36,919 nt of DNA from Aquificota bacterium (GCA_013153235.1 JAADEU010000057.1:1-36919), one strand, 5' to 3'. Counted from the first letter of the stretch, positions 1-9,288 are shown. Program-made: numbers and translations. The notes: generated by a model not told the origin, from the letters alone.

Positions 1-17
1 TTGAGCTGTTCTTCCAT
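1..17 (-). CDS. 5' end of a gene leaving the window (partial)
   Basis: On the minus strand an ATG at 17 is preceded by a good ribosome binding site (AGAGGTGG, about 20-28) and begins Met-Glu-Glu-Gln-Leu before the window ends. It starts 12 bases after the stop of the small coiled-coil gene, so it is probably the next gene of the hslU operon. Too little is present to name a product. Confidence 0.6.
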
Positions 18-29
18 CTTTCCACCTCT

Positions 30-281
30 TTACTTGAGATTTTTCTTGGCACCTTCTATTGCACCAATTATAGCACCTTCAAGTACAGAAAATGTCTTTT
101 TAATCACATTCTCCGTTTCATCCAGTAGCTTGATAACAGTCTCCTTTTTAATCATTTCTCCGGGGCTTTTTTCCAGTGTTTTCATCTTCAGCCTTTCAAG
201 GTCCTGCTTTAGCCTTTCAATTTCCTGCTTGAGTATCTCAACATCCACCTCTTCCCTTTGTTTTTCTTTTTTTTCTGCCAT
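30..281 (-). CDS. Small coiled-coil hypothetical protein (83 aa)
   Basis: I do not recognise this family. The N-terminal half (about residues 5-40) is a highly charged Lys/Glu heptad-like segment that should form a coiled coil. The C-terminal half contains a hydrophobic stretch rich in Gly, Ala and Ile (around VLEGAIIGAIEGAKK), which could be an amphipathic or membrane-contacting helix. I chose the ATG at 281 over the one at 287 because the ribosome binding site AAGGAGGT, which overlaps the hslU stop codon, then sits 7-8 bases away instead of 2. It is the gene immediately after hslU, so co-transcription with the HslU unfoldase is likely. Any functional link to HslUV is only inference. Confidence 0.75.
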   Translation of the reverse strand: MAEKKEKQREEVDVEILKQEIERLKQDLERLKMKTLEKSPGEMIKKETVIKLLDETENVIKKTFSVLEGAIIGAIEGAKKNLK

Positions 282-294
282 TTTCATTACCTCC

Positions 295-1638
295 TTAAAG
301 TATATATCTTGTAAGGTCTTCGCTCTGTATTACATTTTCTAATTTCTGCCTTACGACCTTTTCGTCAATAATAATGTACTGGCCTTTAAGGTCTGGGGCT
401 TCAAAAGAATAATCCTCCATTATCCGTTCCAGTATTGTGTGGAGTCTCCTTGCCCCTATATTCTCAGTCTTTTCATTTACCTCCTCGGCTATCTCAGCGA
501 TGGTTTCTATCGCATCATCTGTAAACTCTATCTGAACCCCTTCTGTTTCCATGAGAGCTTTATACTGTTTTATAAGTGCGTTTTTTGGCTGGGTTAGAAT
601 CTTAACAAAATCCTCCTTTGTAAGGGGCTGCAGTTCTACCCTGATTGGGAATCTTCCCTGGAGTTCAGGAATCAGGTCCGACGGCTTTGATAGATGGAAC
701 GCACCTGCAGCGATAAACAGGATATGGTCTGTCTTTATGGGACCGTACTTCGTTGACACAGTGGTACCTTCCACTATAGGAAGAAGGTCCCTCTGAACCC
801 CTTCCCGGGAAACATCTGGTGAAGAGCCTGAAGATTTTCCTGTAACCTTGTCTATCTCATCTATAAAGACTATACCGAAGTTTTCTGCCCTGTAGATTGC
901 TTCTGATGCCACCTCGTCCATATCTATAAGTTTTTCCGCTTCCTGCTGCTGGAGGATTTTCAGTGCCTCCTTTACCGTTACCTTCCTTCTTTTCCTTCTG
1001 GAGGGTGTGAGGCTGGAGAACAGGTCCCTCAGCTGGTTTTCTATATCTTCCATTCCAGGTGCAATAACACCCCCTATCACAGAAACAGGTTTTTCCTCAA
1101 CATCTATCTCAACGGTTTTATCATCAAGCTGGCCCTCCCTGAGCATCTGCCTGAATTTCTCCCTTGCAGGGGATTCTTCCTCCTCAAATGATTCAAGTGT
1201 TCCATACCTTCTGATTTTACGGGGGACCAGATAATCAAGAACCTTTTCCTCGGCAAGCTTTCTGGCCTTTTCCTGAACCTCTTCCATTTTTTCAGCTTTT
1301 ACCATTTTAAAGGAAGCCTCTGCCAGTTCCCTGATGATTGATTCAACATCCCGACCAACATATCCAACCTCTGTAAACTTTGTGGCCTCAACTTTTATAA
1401 ACGGAGCTCCAACAAGATTGGCAAGTCTCCTTGCTATCTCCGTTTTACCAACCCCTGTAGGACCTATCATTAGTATGTTTTTAGGTATCACCTCATCCCT
1501 GAGTTCTTCAGGCAGTCTCTGTCTTCTCCACCTGTTTCTCAGGGCAATTGCCACGGCTTTTTTAGCCTCTTTCTGGCCAACTATGTATTTATCAAGTTCC
1601 TGAACAATCTGTTTTGGCGTAAGTTCTTCCCTAATCAA
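295..1638 (-). CDS. hslU: HslU (ClpY), ATPase/unfoldase of the HslUV protease
   Basis: This is the AAA+ unfoldase that recognises, unfolds and threads cytoplasmic proteins into the HslV peptidase. The 447-residue length is normal for HslU. Visible motifs are Walker A GPTGVGKT (59-66), the substrate-gripping pore loop GYVG (92-95), Walker B around FIDEID (about 259-264), the inserted I-domain between them, and the C-terminal tail ending LTRYIL, which in this family inserts into HslV pockets. It lies 12 bases downstream of the acyl-CoA synthetase gene and just upstream of the small coiled-coil gene. Its partner hslV is not adjacent as in most bacteria but sits at 29972-30508 on the other strand. 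The start is an ATG preceded by an AGGAGG-like site. Confidence 0.97.
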   Translation of the reverse strand: MIREELTPKQIVQELDKYIVGQKEAKKAVAIALRNRWRRQRLPEELRDEVIPKNILMIGPTGVGKTEIARRLANLVGAPFIKVEATKFTEVGYVGRDVESIIRELAEASFKMVKAEKMEEVQEKARKLAEEKVLDYLVPRKIRRYGTLESFEEEESPAREKFRQMLREGQLDDKTVEIDVEEKPVSVIGGVIAPGMEDIENQLRDLFSSLTPSRRKRRKVTVKEALKILQQQEAEKLIDMDEVASEAIYRAENFGIVFIDEIDKVTGKSSGSSPDVSREGVQRDLLPIVEGTTVSTKYGPIKTDHILFIAAGAFHLSKPSDLIPELQGRFPIRVELQPLTKEDFVKILTQPKNALIKQYKALMETEGVQIEFTDDAIETIAEIAEEVNEKTENIGARRLHTILERIMEDYSFEAPDLKGQYIIIDEKVVRQKLENVIQSEDLTRYIL

Positions 1639-1650
1639 TTACCGACCTCC

Positions 1651-3783
1651 TTATACCAGTATTGTGTTTTTCTGGTCTACAGACTCAAGTCTTATACGAC
1701 CATCCACCGCATAAATCTGTGAACCCCTCACAAGGAGGGGATTTATGTCCAGTTCCCTAACCTGGGGAAAATCAACAACCAGTCTGGATACATCGATTAA
1801 TATATCAACAAGCTTATCTATTTCCACAGGTTGTTTATCCCTGAATCCGTTTTTCAGCAGTCTGTATATTTTCGTCGACTCAACCATCTGGTGGGCATAA
1901 ACCCCGGATAACGGTGGAAAATCAAAGGAAACATCCTTAAAGAACTCAACCATGGTACCGCCCATCCCAAACATCATATACTGGCGGAATATTTTATCGT
2001 AACTGCTACCTATTACAAGCTCAAAATCCCCTTCAACCTGCTCCTCAACGATTACCCCATAAATACGGGCGTCTTTTTTGTACTTTCTGGCGTTACTTAT
2101 AATCCTATTGTAGGCCTGTCTGAGACTGCTTTCATCTGAAATCCCTGTAATTACACAGCCTGCATCGGATTTGTGGAGTATATCGGGGGAGTTTATCTTA
2201 AGAACTACAGGATACCCAATCTCCCGGGCAAACCTGACCGCCTCATCTTCTGTTGTGGCATTTCTGGTACTGTTAACAGGTATACCGTAGAGGGAGAGAA
2301 TCCTTTTTGTGTCGTACTCTGTAAGCAGGTATTCCCTATCTTCAAGCTTCCTGTCTATGATTTCCTTTACAGCCTGATAGTTCTTACCCCTTTCAACTTT
2401 CAGGGAGTCTTCTTCCACAAGAGCTTTTCTGTAGGTGTACTGGTAGGTCAAAAATGCAGTATCAACCGCTTCTTCAGGTGTATCAAATACCGGTACACCA
2501 TGGGTCTCAAGGAAATATCTGGCCTCTTTCAGCTTCTCCCCTCCCATTAAAACGGCGTAAAATGGCTTATCCTTTCCTGTTGAAACCTGATGAAACACCT
2601 GGGCCGTCTCGTATGGCCGGGTCATATACTGGGGGGTCAAAATACATATGATACCGTCAACCTCTCCGGCATCAAACAGAACCTCGAGGGTTTTCCTGTA
2701 TCTTTCAGGGGAGGCATCCCCGATTATATCAACCGGATTGTTATGGCTCCAGACAGGAGGAAGAAAACTGCTCAGTTTCTCCATGGTTGACCTGGAAAGG
2801 GTAGCCGGCTTTATACCCCACCTGTCAAACTGGTCAGCTGCCATTACACCTGGACCCCCGGCATTTGTCACAACGACGAACCTGTTTCCAGAAGGTACAG
2901 GTTGCTTCGAAAAGGCCTCAGTAAGGTCAAAAAGCTGAAGCACATTCTCAGACCGCACAACACCTGTTCGCTTAAACAACGCAGAATATAGAAAATCTTT
3001 ACCGGCGATTGCACCTGTATGGGAGACCGCCGCCTTCTGTCCTGTTTCCGACCTGCCTGCCTTGGCAACGATGACAGGTTTATTTCTGATTACCCTCCTG
3101 GCCGATGAGGCAAATTTAGACGCCTCAGGAAGACTCTCCATGTAAATCAGTATAGTCTCAACCTCATCTTTGCCGCCAAGATAATCTATAAGGTCCCCAA
3201 AATCTATATCCGCCATGTTACCGATACTGACAGCATAGGAAAAGCCAATCTGTTCCTGATTTGCCCAGTCCATTATGGCTGTAAACAGTGCCCCACTCTG
3301 GGATATAAATGCCGTTTTACCTTTCAGTGGCTTATCAAGACCAAAATTTGCATTCAGGTCAATGATGGTATTTGCAAAACCCAGGCAGTTTGGGCCTAAA
3401 AATCTTATTCCGTACATTCTGGCTTTACGGAGTATCTCTTCCTCTATTTTCTTACCGTCTTCACCTGTCTCTCTGCCACCTGCAGAGATTACAACAGCAG
3501 CTTTCACCCCCTTTTCTCCAAGCTGGTCAAATAGCTGGGGTACGTACTGTATGGGAATACTGATTATGGCAAGGTCAATCTCGTCAGGTATCTCTGTAAT
3601 GGAGTGGTATACCCTGTACCCCTCAAGGCTGTCAATTCGCCTGTTAACCGGATAAACCTTGCCTTTATAACCCCCTTCAATGATATTTTTAAATATGGCA
3701 TAACCGACTTTCTCTTTCTTATCGGTGGCTCCAACAATAGCTATGGAACGGGGGTTAAACAGGGTATCCAGCGTATTTTCCAT
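1651..3783 (-). CDS. ADP-forming acyl-CoA (acetyl-CoA) synthetase, fused alpha/beta type
   Basis: NDP-forming acyl-CoA synthetases interconvert acyl-CoA, ADP and phosphate with acid, CoA and ATP through a phosphohistidine. The 710 residues carry a CoA-binding Rossmann domain (about 1-130, beginning FNPRSIAIVGAT), succinyl-CoA-ligase-like domains with the expected catalytic His255 in AVSHTGA and a nearby Glu (YMESLPE), and a C-terminal ATP-grasp domain (about 485-705) with the second conserved histidine at 537 (DILHKSDAG). In many archaea these are separate subunits; here they are one chain, as in bacterial fused forms. There is no GNAT acetyltransferase domain at either end, so it is not a full PatZ-type protein acetyltransferase. 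The substrate (acetate, or a branched-chain or aryl acid) cannot be read from sequence. It lies between pyrG and hslU. Confidence 0.9.
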   Translation of the reverse strand: MENTLDTLFNPRSIAIVGATDKKEKVGYAIFKNIIEGGYKGKVYPVNRRIDSLEGYRVYHSITEIPDEIDLAIISIPIQYVPQLFDQLGEKGVKAAVVISAGGRETGEDGKKIEEEILRKARMYGIRFLGPNCLGFANTIIDLNANFGLDKPLKGKTAFISQSGALFTAIMDWANQEQIGFSYAVSIGNMADIDFGDLIDYLGGKDEVETILIYMESLPEASKFASSARRVIRNKPVIVAKAGRSETGQKAAVSHTGAIAGKDFLYSALFKRTGVVRSENVLQLFDLTEAFSKQPVPSGNRFVVVTNAGGPGVMAADQFDRWGIKPATLSRSTMEKLSSFLPPVWSHNNPVDIIGDASPERYRKTLEVLFDAGEVDGIICILTPQYMTRPYETAQVFHQVSTGKDKPFYAVLMGGEKLKEARYFLETHGVPVFDTPEEAVDTAFLTYQYTYRKALVEEDSLKVERGKNYQAVKEIIDRKLEDREYLLTEYDTKRILSLYGIPVNSTRNATTEDEAVRFAREIGYPVVLKINSPDILHKSDAGCVITGISDESSLRQAYNRIISNARKYKKDARIYGVIVEEQVEGDFELVIGSSYDKIFRQYMMFGMGGTMVEFFKDVSFDFPPLSGVYAHQMVESTKIYRLLKNGFRDKQPVEIDKLVDILIDVSRLVVDFPQVRELDINPLLVRGSQIYAVDGRIRLESVDQKNTILV

Positions 3784-3840
3784 CTGACTTATTCCTTATT
3801 ATAGGGTTATTATCTACTACTTATACTACTTAAATATATG

Positions 3841-3869
3841 GGAAAGACCCCCTTTCAGGAAGTCTTTCC
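3841..3869 (-). repeat. Inverted repeat at the end of pyrG, possible weak terminator
   Basis: GGAAAGAC (3841-3848) and GTCTTTCC (3862-3869) are perfect 8-base arms with a 13-base loop that contains the pyrG stop codon. On the minus strand the stem is followed by CATATATTTAAG rather than a U run, so intrinsic termination would be weak. It may only stabilise the 3' end of the message or attenuate read-through into the acyl-CoA synthetase gene. Confidence 0.4.
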
Positions 3870-5474
3870 TCTTTTTTCCCTGTTTTTTAAGGATGCTTCC
3901 ACAAATGCCACAAACAGGGGATGGGGTTTAAATGGTTTACTTTTAAATTCAGGGTGGAACTGGCATGCAACAAACCACTGGTGCATATCTTCAGGGAGCT
4001 CTATTATCTCGGCAAGGTTCTTTGCCCTGTAAACCCCCGAAACAATTAGACCCTTTTCCTCTAAAAGTGGTCTGAATTCAGGGTTAAATTCGTATCTGTG
4101 CCTGTGTCTTTCATAAATCTCCTTTTCACCGTATATCTCATATGCCTTTGTTCCCTCAATCAGGGTACATTTATAAGCCCCAAGCCTCATTGTTCCACCT
4201 TTTTTGTCAACACCTTTCTGGTCTGGCATCAGGTCTATAACAGGGTATGGGGTCTCAGGGTCAAATTCTGTTGAATTGGCCTCCTTCAGTCCTACCACAT
4301 TTCTGGCAAACTCTATAACGGCAACCTGCATACCAAGACAGATTCCAAAATACGGAATATTGTTTTCTCTGGCGTATCTGGCTGTAAGGATTTTTCCCTC
4401 AACACCCCTTTCCCCAAAACCACCTGGAACGAGGATACCGTCAACATCCTTCAGTTTTTCGTCTATATTTTCCTCTGTAAGCTCATCAGCATTTATCCAG
4501 TGGAGGTTAACCTTTGCCTCATTTGGAATCTGGGCATGGGTAAAGGACTCTATAATACTTTTGTAGGCATCCTTCAGTTCAACGTACTTTCCTACTATAC
4601 CTATATCAACCTCTTTTTTCAGCTTTGTCAGAGTGTTAACTATTTTCTGCCAGTGTTTAAGGTCAGGTTCCCTGTACTCAAGGTTCAGGTGTTTTGCAAT
4701 TATCCGGTCAATCTTTTCCTTTCTGAAATACAGCGGAATCCTGTAGATTATATCCACATCAGGGGCCGAGATGACCGCATCCTCCTCAACATTGGTAAAC
4801 AGTGCAAGCTTCCTTTTTATGGCTTTAGGAAGGGGTCTGTCCGCCCTGCATATGAGTATGTCTGGCTGGATACCTATAGCCCTCAGTTCCTTCACCGAAT
4901 GCTGGGAGGGTTTTGTCTTAAGCTCGCCTGCTGCATTTATGTACGGCACGTAAGTAAGGTGTATAAACAGTGCATTCTCTTTTCCAAGTTCAAGGCCCAT
5001 CTGTCTGATTGCTTCAAGGAATGGAAGACTCTCTATATCCCCGACTGTACCTCCAATCTCAACAAGTGCTATCTCAGATTTTGCAGCTGCCCTTTCTATA
5101 CTCTTGATAATCTCATTGGTAAAGTGGGGGATTACCTGAACAGTCGCCCCAAGATATGCTCCTCTCCTTTCCTTTTCAAGCAGGGAGTGGTATAGCTTTC
5201 CTGAGGTTGTGTTGTTGTATTTTGAAAGTGTTACATTTGTGAATCTCTCGTAATGACCCAAATCAAGGTCCGTTTCCGCTCCATCCTCTGTAACATATAC
5301 CTCTCCGTGCTGGTACGGATTCATGGTCCCCGGGTCGATGTTCAGATACGGGTCCAGCTTAAGGAATGTGATTTTATATCCCATGTTTTCAAGGATAGAA
5401 CCGATACTTGCTGATGCGACACCTTTCCCCAGGGAAGAAAGAACACCACCTGTGATAAAAATAAATTTCTGCAC
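3855..5474 (-). CDS. pyrG: CTP synthase
   Basis: CTP synthase aminates UTP to CTP using glutamine and ATP, the last step of pyrimidine nucleotide synthesis. The 539-residue length is normal. The N-terminal synthetase domain starts with the P-loop-like GGVLSSLGKG (9-18). The class I glutamine amidotransferase domain occupies roughly the last 240 residues, with the nucleophile in GICLGMQ and the His/Glu pair in FHPEF near the C-terminus. The start is a GTG preceded by GAGGTGAGAAA. Upstream, about 120 AT-rich bases separate it from divergent argS, so promoters for both genes should lie there, although I could not assign convincing -35/-10 pairs. The acyl-CoA synthetase gene follows after 71 bases. 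Confidence 0.97.
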   Translation of the reverse strand: MQKFIFITGGVLSSLGKGVASASIGSILENMGYKITFLKLDPYLNIDPGTMNPYQHGEVYVTEDGAETDLDLGHYERFTNVTLSKYNNTTSGKLYHSLLEKERRGAYLGATVQVIPHFTNEIIKSIERAAAKSEIALVEIGGTVGDIESLPFLEAIRQMGLELGKENALFIHLTYVPYINAAGELKTKPSQHSVKELRAIGIQPDILICRADRPLPKAIKRKLALFTNVEEDAVISAPDVDIIYRIPLYFRKEKIDRIIAKHLNLEYREPDLKHWQKIVNTLTKLKKEVDIGIVGKYVELKDAYKSIIESFTHAQIPNEAKVNLHWINADELTEENIDEKLKDVDGILVPGGFGERGVEGKILTARYARENNIPYFGICLGMQVAVIEFARNVVGLKEANSTEFDPETPYPVIDLMPDQKGVDKKGGTMRLGAYKCTLIEGTKAYEIYGEKEIYERHRHRYEFNPEFRPLLEEKGLIVSGVYRAKNLAEIIELPEDMHQWFVACQFHPEFKSKPFKPHPLFVAFVEASLKNREKRGKTS

Positions 5475-5596
5475 TTTCTCACCTCTTTTTGTTTATTTAT
5501 TTTAAAACGAATTACCTGTCCAGTGGAATACTGACAAAAAACAATAGTTATTAACTGGTGATAAAATATTATTTAAAAAAACCGGCAAGGAGCAAG

Positions 5597-7258
5597 ATGA
5601 AAGAAGAAATCAAAGAAAAGATAGTTGAACAAATCAGTAAGGAAATTCCGGAAGTTGAGAAGATAAAGGACAGGATAAAAATAGAGATACCCAAGGAGGA
5701 TAAATTCGGGGATATTGCCCTCAATGTTGCATTCCTCCTTGCAAAACCCCTGAAGAAAAAACCAGTGGAAATAGCCGGCCAGATAAAAGAGATTCTTGAA
5801 AAGATGGAGGATTTTTCAAAGGTTGAGGTTGCCGGAGCCGGCTTTATAAACCTGTTTCTTTCCCGCAGTTACTACGCCAGCGTCCTGAAAAGGATTCTCG
5901 AAGAAAAGGACAGATACGGTGCAGCAAAAGAGCTTAACAGGGGAAGAATCAATGTTGAGTTTGTAAGTGCAAATCCTACAGGGCCACTCCATCTTGGACA
6001 CGGCAGGGGGGCAGTTGTAGGGAATGTACAGTCCAACCTGTACCAGTACATCGGATATAAGGTTGAAAGGGAGTTTTATATCAACGACGCAGGAAACCAG
6101 ATAAAAAAACTTGGGGAATCTGTTTACGCCAGATTCAGACAGATTGAGGACCCTACATACCCCTTCCCTGAAGACGGATACCACGGGGAGTACATAAAGG
6201 AGATTGCAGAACATCTACACAGGTACGAAAGGGAAAAACTCCTTTCAATGGTTGATGAAAAACAGGCAATAGACTTCTGTGCAGAGTTTGCAAAGGAACT
6301 GCTCCTTGAAAGGATAAAAAACGACCTTAAGGAGTTTGGTGTTGAGTTTGATATATGGTTCAGTGAGAAAAAACTGTACACCTCTGGCAAAGTTGATGAG
6401 GCAATACAATTCCTGAGGGAAAAAGGTCTGATATACGAGAAAGATGGTGCAGTGTGGGTAAAAACCACAATGTACGGTGATGACAAAGACAGGGTCATAA
6501 TAAAATCCGACGGAACATATACCTATTTTGCAGGTGACATTGCGTACCATTACGACAAATTCAAGAGGGGATACGACTTTATAGTAAATGTCTGGGGGGC
6601 TGACCACCACGGATACTTTCCCAGACTCAGGGCTGCTGTAATGGCCTTTGGCGTTCCTGAAGACTGGATAAGGGTCATATTTATACAGCTTGTTAAACTG
6701 TTTAGAAACGGGCAGGAAGTGAAAATGTCCAAAAGGTCCGGCAGCTTTGTAACCCTCAAAGAGCTGATTGAAGAGGTTGGAAAAGATGCGGTTATATACT
6801 TCTTCCTTACAAAGGACAGTAATACGCACCTGAACTTTGATATAGACCTGGCCCTCAAAAAAAGTTCTGAAAACCCTGTGTACTATGTACAGTACGCCCA
6901 CGCCAGAATATGCAGTGTATTCAGGGAAACAAAAGAGAGAACCGGATTTGACCCTGAGCAGGACTTTACAGCCGACATACAGCTGTTAAAGGAAGAGACC
7001 GAAAGGGTGCTGATGAAATACCTTTCCTTCATTCCAGACCTGATTGCAGATGCAGCAGAGAAACAGCAACCCCACAAGCTGACCCAGATAACCTACCAGC
7101 TTGCATCAGAGTTCCACTACTACTACAACAACTTCAAGTTTATCACCCCAGATGACGAAAATTTAATGAAGGCAAGACTTTATCTCCTTAAAGCGATAAG
7201 GGAAGCTCTCAGAACCTTATTCAGGCTTATGGGTATTACTCCTGTGGAGAGGATGTAA
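5597..7258 (+). CDS. argS: Arginyl-tRNA synthetase
   Basis: This class I synthetase charges tRNA-Arg. The open frame begins at 5558, but I chose the ATG at 5597 because AAGGAG (5587-5592) lies just upstream and the resulting 553 residues match the family length. The N-terminal Add1/tRNA D-loop recognition domain covers about residues 1-90. The HIGH-type signature is HLGH, following ANPTGPL. A well-kept KMSKRSG loop follows around residue 380; many ArgS proteins lack a canonical KMSK. The C-terminal DALR anticodon-binding domain ends with LMGITPVERM. The SPOR-domain gene follows one base after the stop, so the two are co-transcribed. Confidence 0.97.
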   Translation: MKEEIKEKIVEQISKEIPEVEKIKDRIKIEIPKEDKFGDIALNVAFLLAKPLKKKPVEIAGQIKEILEKMEDFSKVEVAGAGFINLFLSRSYYASVLKRILEEKDRYGAAKELNRGRINVEFVSANPTGPLHLGHGRGAVVGNVQSNLYQYIGYKVEREFYINDAGNQIKKLGESVYARFRQIEDPTYPFPEDGYHGEYIKEIAEHLHRYEREKLLSMVDEKQAIDFCAEFAKELLLERIKNDLKEFGVEFDIWFSEKKLYTSGKVDEAIQFLREKGLIYEKDGAVWVKTTMYGDDKDRVIIKSDGTYTYFAGDIAYHYDKFKRGYDFIVNVWGADHHGYFPRLRAAVMAFGVPEDWIRVIFIQLVKLFRNGQEVKMSKRSGSFVTLKELIEEVGKDAVIYFFLTKDSNTHLNFDIDLALKKSSENPVYYVQYAHARICSVFRETKERTGFDPEQDFTADIQLLKEETERVLMKYLSFIPDLIADAAEKQQPHKLTQITYQLASEFHYYYNNFKFITPDDENLMKARLYLLKAIREALRTLFRLMGITPVERM

Positions 7259-7259
7259 G

Positions 7260-7961
7260 ATGGACCAGGATTTAAAAGACGCTATTAAAAAGCTTGAAGA
7301 GGCAAAGCAGAGACAGGAAAAGATTGAGAGGATAATAATACTCCTTTCAGGTCTGTTAATCATCGTTATATTTTCGATAATAGGGATAAATATCTATTCC
7401 GGGAAGGAAGAAACCATTTCAGAACCTGAAATAAACATAGTTGCAAAAGAAGAAAAGGAAAAACAGGAACCACAACCTGCCCCTGTCATTCAGGAGAAAA
7501 AACAGCAGGTAGTTAGCCAACCTGAAGAGAAAAAAACTGAAGAAAAAAAGGAAGTTCAGAAATCCGCTGTAGCCACAAAACAGCAGAAGGAAGAAAATAA
7601 AACCCCTGCAAAAAAAGAGGAAAAACCAAAAACAGAACAGAAAAAAAAGGAAATCAAAGCCGTAGCCACACCGGAAAAACCGGTATCAGGGTCTGAAAAA
7701 AAAGAAGCAAAAAAGCCTGAGAAGAAAAAACCACAGCCACAGGTGAAAACAACCCTTCCATCTGGATACTACATACAGGCAGGGGCTTTCAGTACCAGGA
7801 AAAAGGCAGAAAAACTCCTGAAAAAGCTCAGTTTACCAAATGCATACATAAGAAAAGAGGGTGAGCTTTACAAGGTGCTGATAGGCAGCTTTAAAAACAG
7901 GAAAGAAGCCTACAGATTTATGAAGGAAAAGAATATCAAGGGATTTATAAGAAAAATATAA
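7260..7961 (+). CDS. Membrane-anchored SPOR-domain protein
   Basis: This 233-residue protein has a short cytoplasmic N-terminus, one transmembrane helix (about residues 22-45), a long Lys/Glu/Pro/Gln-rich linker (about 55-160), and a C-terminal SPOR domain (about 165-233, starting SGYYIQAGAF). SPOR domains bind denuded septal peptidoglycan, so the protein probably localises to the division site with the SPOR domain in the periplasm, resembling FtsN or DedD in architecture. Linker composition is low-complexity, and an A-rich coding bias (AAAAAAG runs) is evident there. The start ATG lies one base after the argS stop, with GGAGAGG upstream. Which division protein it replaces, if any, cannot be told. 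Confidence 0.85.
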   Translation: MDQDLKDAIKKLEEAKQRQEKIERIIILLSGLLIIVIFSIIGINIYSGKEETISEPEINIVAKEEKEKQEPQPAPVIQEKKQQVVSQPEEKKTEEKKEVQKSAVATKQQKEENKTPAKKEEKPKTEQKKKEIKAVATPEKPVSGSEKKEAKKPEKKKPQPQVKTTLPSGYYIQAGAFSTRKKAEKLLKKLSLPNAYIRKEGELYKVLIGSFKNRKEAYRFMKEKNIKGFIRKI

Positions 7962-7979
7962 AAAAGCCCCGTCAGGGGC
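7960..7979 (-). terminator. Intrinsic terminator of the CgeB-like gene
   Basis: On the minus strand GCCCC-TGAC-GGGGC is followed by six T residues, a textbook terminator 10 bases beyond the stop of the 7989-9260 gene. It lies between convergent genes. On the plus strand the same stem lacks a strong following T run, so it should stop the SPOR gene transcript less efficiently. Confidence 0.85.
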
Positions 7980-7988
7980 CTGAATTTA

Positions 7989-9260
7989 TCAGTTTAACTT
8001 TTCTTCAGGTGGTATATCAGCCTCTTTTTCCTCAGTTGATTCAGCCTTACCGTTACCAGAGTCTGCTTCTGCCCTTTTGATAATATCATTCAGCATATTT
8101 GCCAGAAACTCTCCCCTCTGCAGAATGGTATGATTCTGGAATACAGTATCCCTTCCCTGTTTCGCTATGGCTTCCCTTTCCTTTGGAGCCTCTTCCAGAT
8201 AGTATGCTATCTTACCTTCTATCTCAACGGTATCCATAGGATGGTACGTCACAAGGTCCCTACCGTCCACGAGGAATGTCCTTGATGAAAATCTCTCCTC
8301 AACCATCGTAAGTGTGTTTGAACCGAGGGACATAAATACCGTATAGGCCAGTCCTGTAGGAATAAAAGGAGGATGGGACAGCAGTGCTATCTTTGTCTTT
8401 GAGAGGAAGCTTATAATATCCGAGTTATTTATTATGTGCTTGTAAACAACAACATTATCCTTTGTTTCACCCTCAACAGGTCCCAGGATATTTATCTCAA
8501 ATTCTTCAATGGAGTCTATAATATTCCACCTTCTCAGATGCATGGCATAAAGGGTAACCTCTGTCAGATACTGGAAGAATTCTGCCTCCCTTTCCTGCTG
8601 GAACTTTATCATTGCCTGCTGGAAGTCCTGATTAAACTGGGAAAGCAGATATCCGGAGGCAAATCTTACAGGCATATCCGGATTCCTGTACAGCAGTCTT
8701 CCCAGCTCAACGGCAAAACTGAACAGTCCGTCATCAAATCTCTCTTTCCAGGAAAGCTCTATGTTATCCGGGTCTGTTACAGGACCTACAAATGCCACAT
8801 CAAATTCCTTCTCAACATTTGGAGGAGGATAATCTGAAGGGTTTATACCGGGGGCCAGAAAGGCCACATTCTTACCCATCGAACCCAGCCACTGGCCGTG
8901 GTCCAGGTCTATGGTCAGGTAAAGCAGCTGATTTGACTGGAGGGCAGACTTTAATTTGGCAAAGTGAACCATAGGGTCGTCCAGAAACCAGGTAACATGG
9001 ATGTTACCCAGTATATCCGCCAGTATCTTTTGCTGGCCGTCCTTCTCTGCAAATATCAGACCATCAAGATTGAAATCAAAAGTAAAAAGTGGCCTGTACT
9101 CGATAATCTCGTTAACAACCTGCTGGATATTGTCTTTTGTAGGTTCAACAATTTTGACCTCAAAATTCCTTGCAGAAAGGGATTTACTCAGTCCCTCAGT
9201 TAGCGTGTCGACAACACCCCTCGGGTCTGGCGTTTTCACAAAAACTATTCTCGGTTTCAT
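7989..9260 (-). CDS. CgeB-type glycosyltransferase family protein
   Basis: The 423 residues look like a CgeB/DUF3880-type GT-B glycosyltransferase. The N-terminal half (1-200) has Rossmann-like strands, including PRIVFVKTPDPRG and the NIHVTWFLDDP segment typical of DUF3880. The C-terminal half (about 310-400) has a 'glycosyl transferases group 1' signature with GLAYTVFMSLGSNTL, a DGRDLVTY segment and IEGKIAYYLEE. The last 30 residues are a disordered acidic tail. A cytoplasmic sugar transfer to a protein or envelope acceptor is likely, but donor and acceptor are unknown; CgeB relatives act on spore coat or flagellin-type targets. The start ATG has GGAGG 5 bases upstream. It is transcribed alone, divergent from the antiporter operon. 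Confidence 0.7.
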   Translation of the reverse strand: MKPRIVFVKTPDPRGVVDTLTEGLSKSLSARNFEVKIVEPTKDNIQQVVNEIIEYRPLFTFDFNLDGLIFAEKDGQQKILADILGNIHVTWFLDDPMVHFAKLKSALQSNQLLYLTIDLDHGQWLGSMGKNVAFLAPGINPSDYPPPNVEKEFDVAFVGPVTDPDNIELSWKERFDDGLFSFAVELGRLLYRNPDMPVRFASGYLLSQFNQDFQQAMIKFQQEREAEFFQYLTEVTLYAMHLRRWNIIDSIEEFEINILGPVEGETKDNVVVYKHIINNSDIISFLSKTKIALLSHPPFIPTGLAYTVFMSLGSNTLTMVEERFSSRTFLVDGRDLVTYHPMDTVEIEGKIAYYLEEAPKEREAIAKQGRDTVFQNHTILQRGEFLANMLNDIIKRAEADSGNGKAESTEEKEADIPPEEKLN

Positions 9261-9279
9261 ATTGCCTCCATTTTTATTC

Positions 9280-9288
9280 TGTTATAAT
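9280..9288 (+). promoter_or_regulatory. Extended -10 promoter for the antiporter operon
   Basis: TGTTATAAT matches an extended -10 element (TGn-TATAAT) 40 bases upstream of the start at 9328. The best -35 is a poor TTGCCT (9262-9267) at 15 bases. The same nine bases recur at 29384-29392 before the NlpC/P60 gene. On the other strand the segment offers TATAAC, so it may serve both divergent genes. Confidence 0.5.

Noticed and set aside
1..342. Open frame on the plus strand, Ser/Phe-rich
   Set aside because: It is antisense to the small coiled-coil gene and the end of hslU, has low-complexity composition and no ribosome binding site.
3798..3803. TATAAT on the minus strand before the acyl-CoA synthetase gene
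   Set aside because: It would place the transcription start within the ribosome binding site and has no matching -35.
4500..5195. 231-codon plus-strand open frame inside pyrG
   Set aside because: Complementary strand of a strongly conserved enzyme gene; composition (Cys/Tyr/Phe-rich) is that of a shadow frame.
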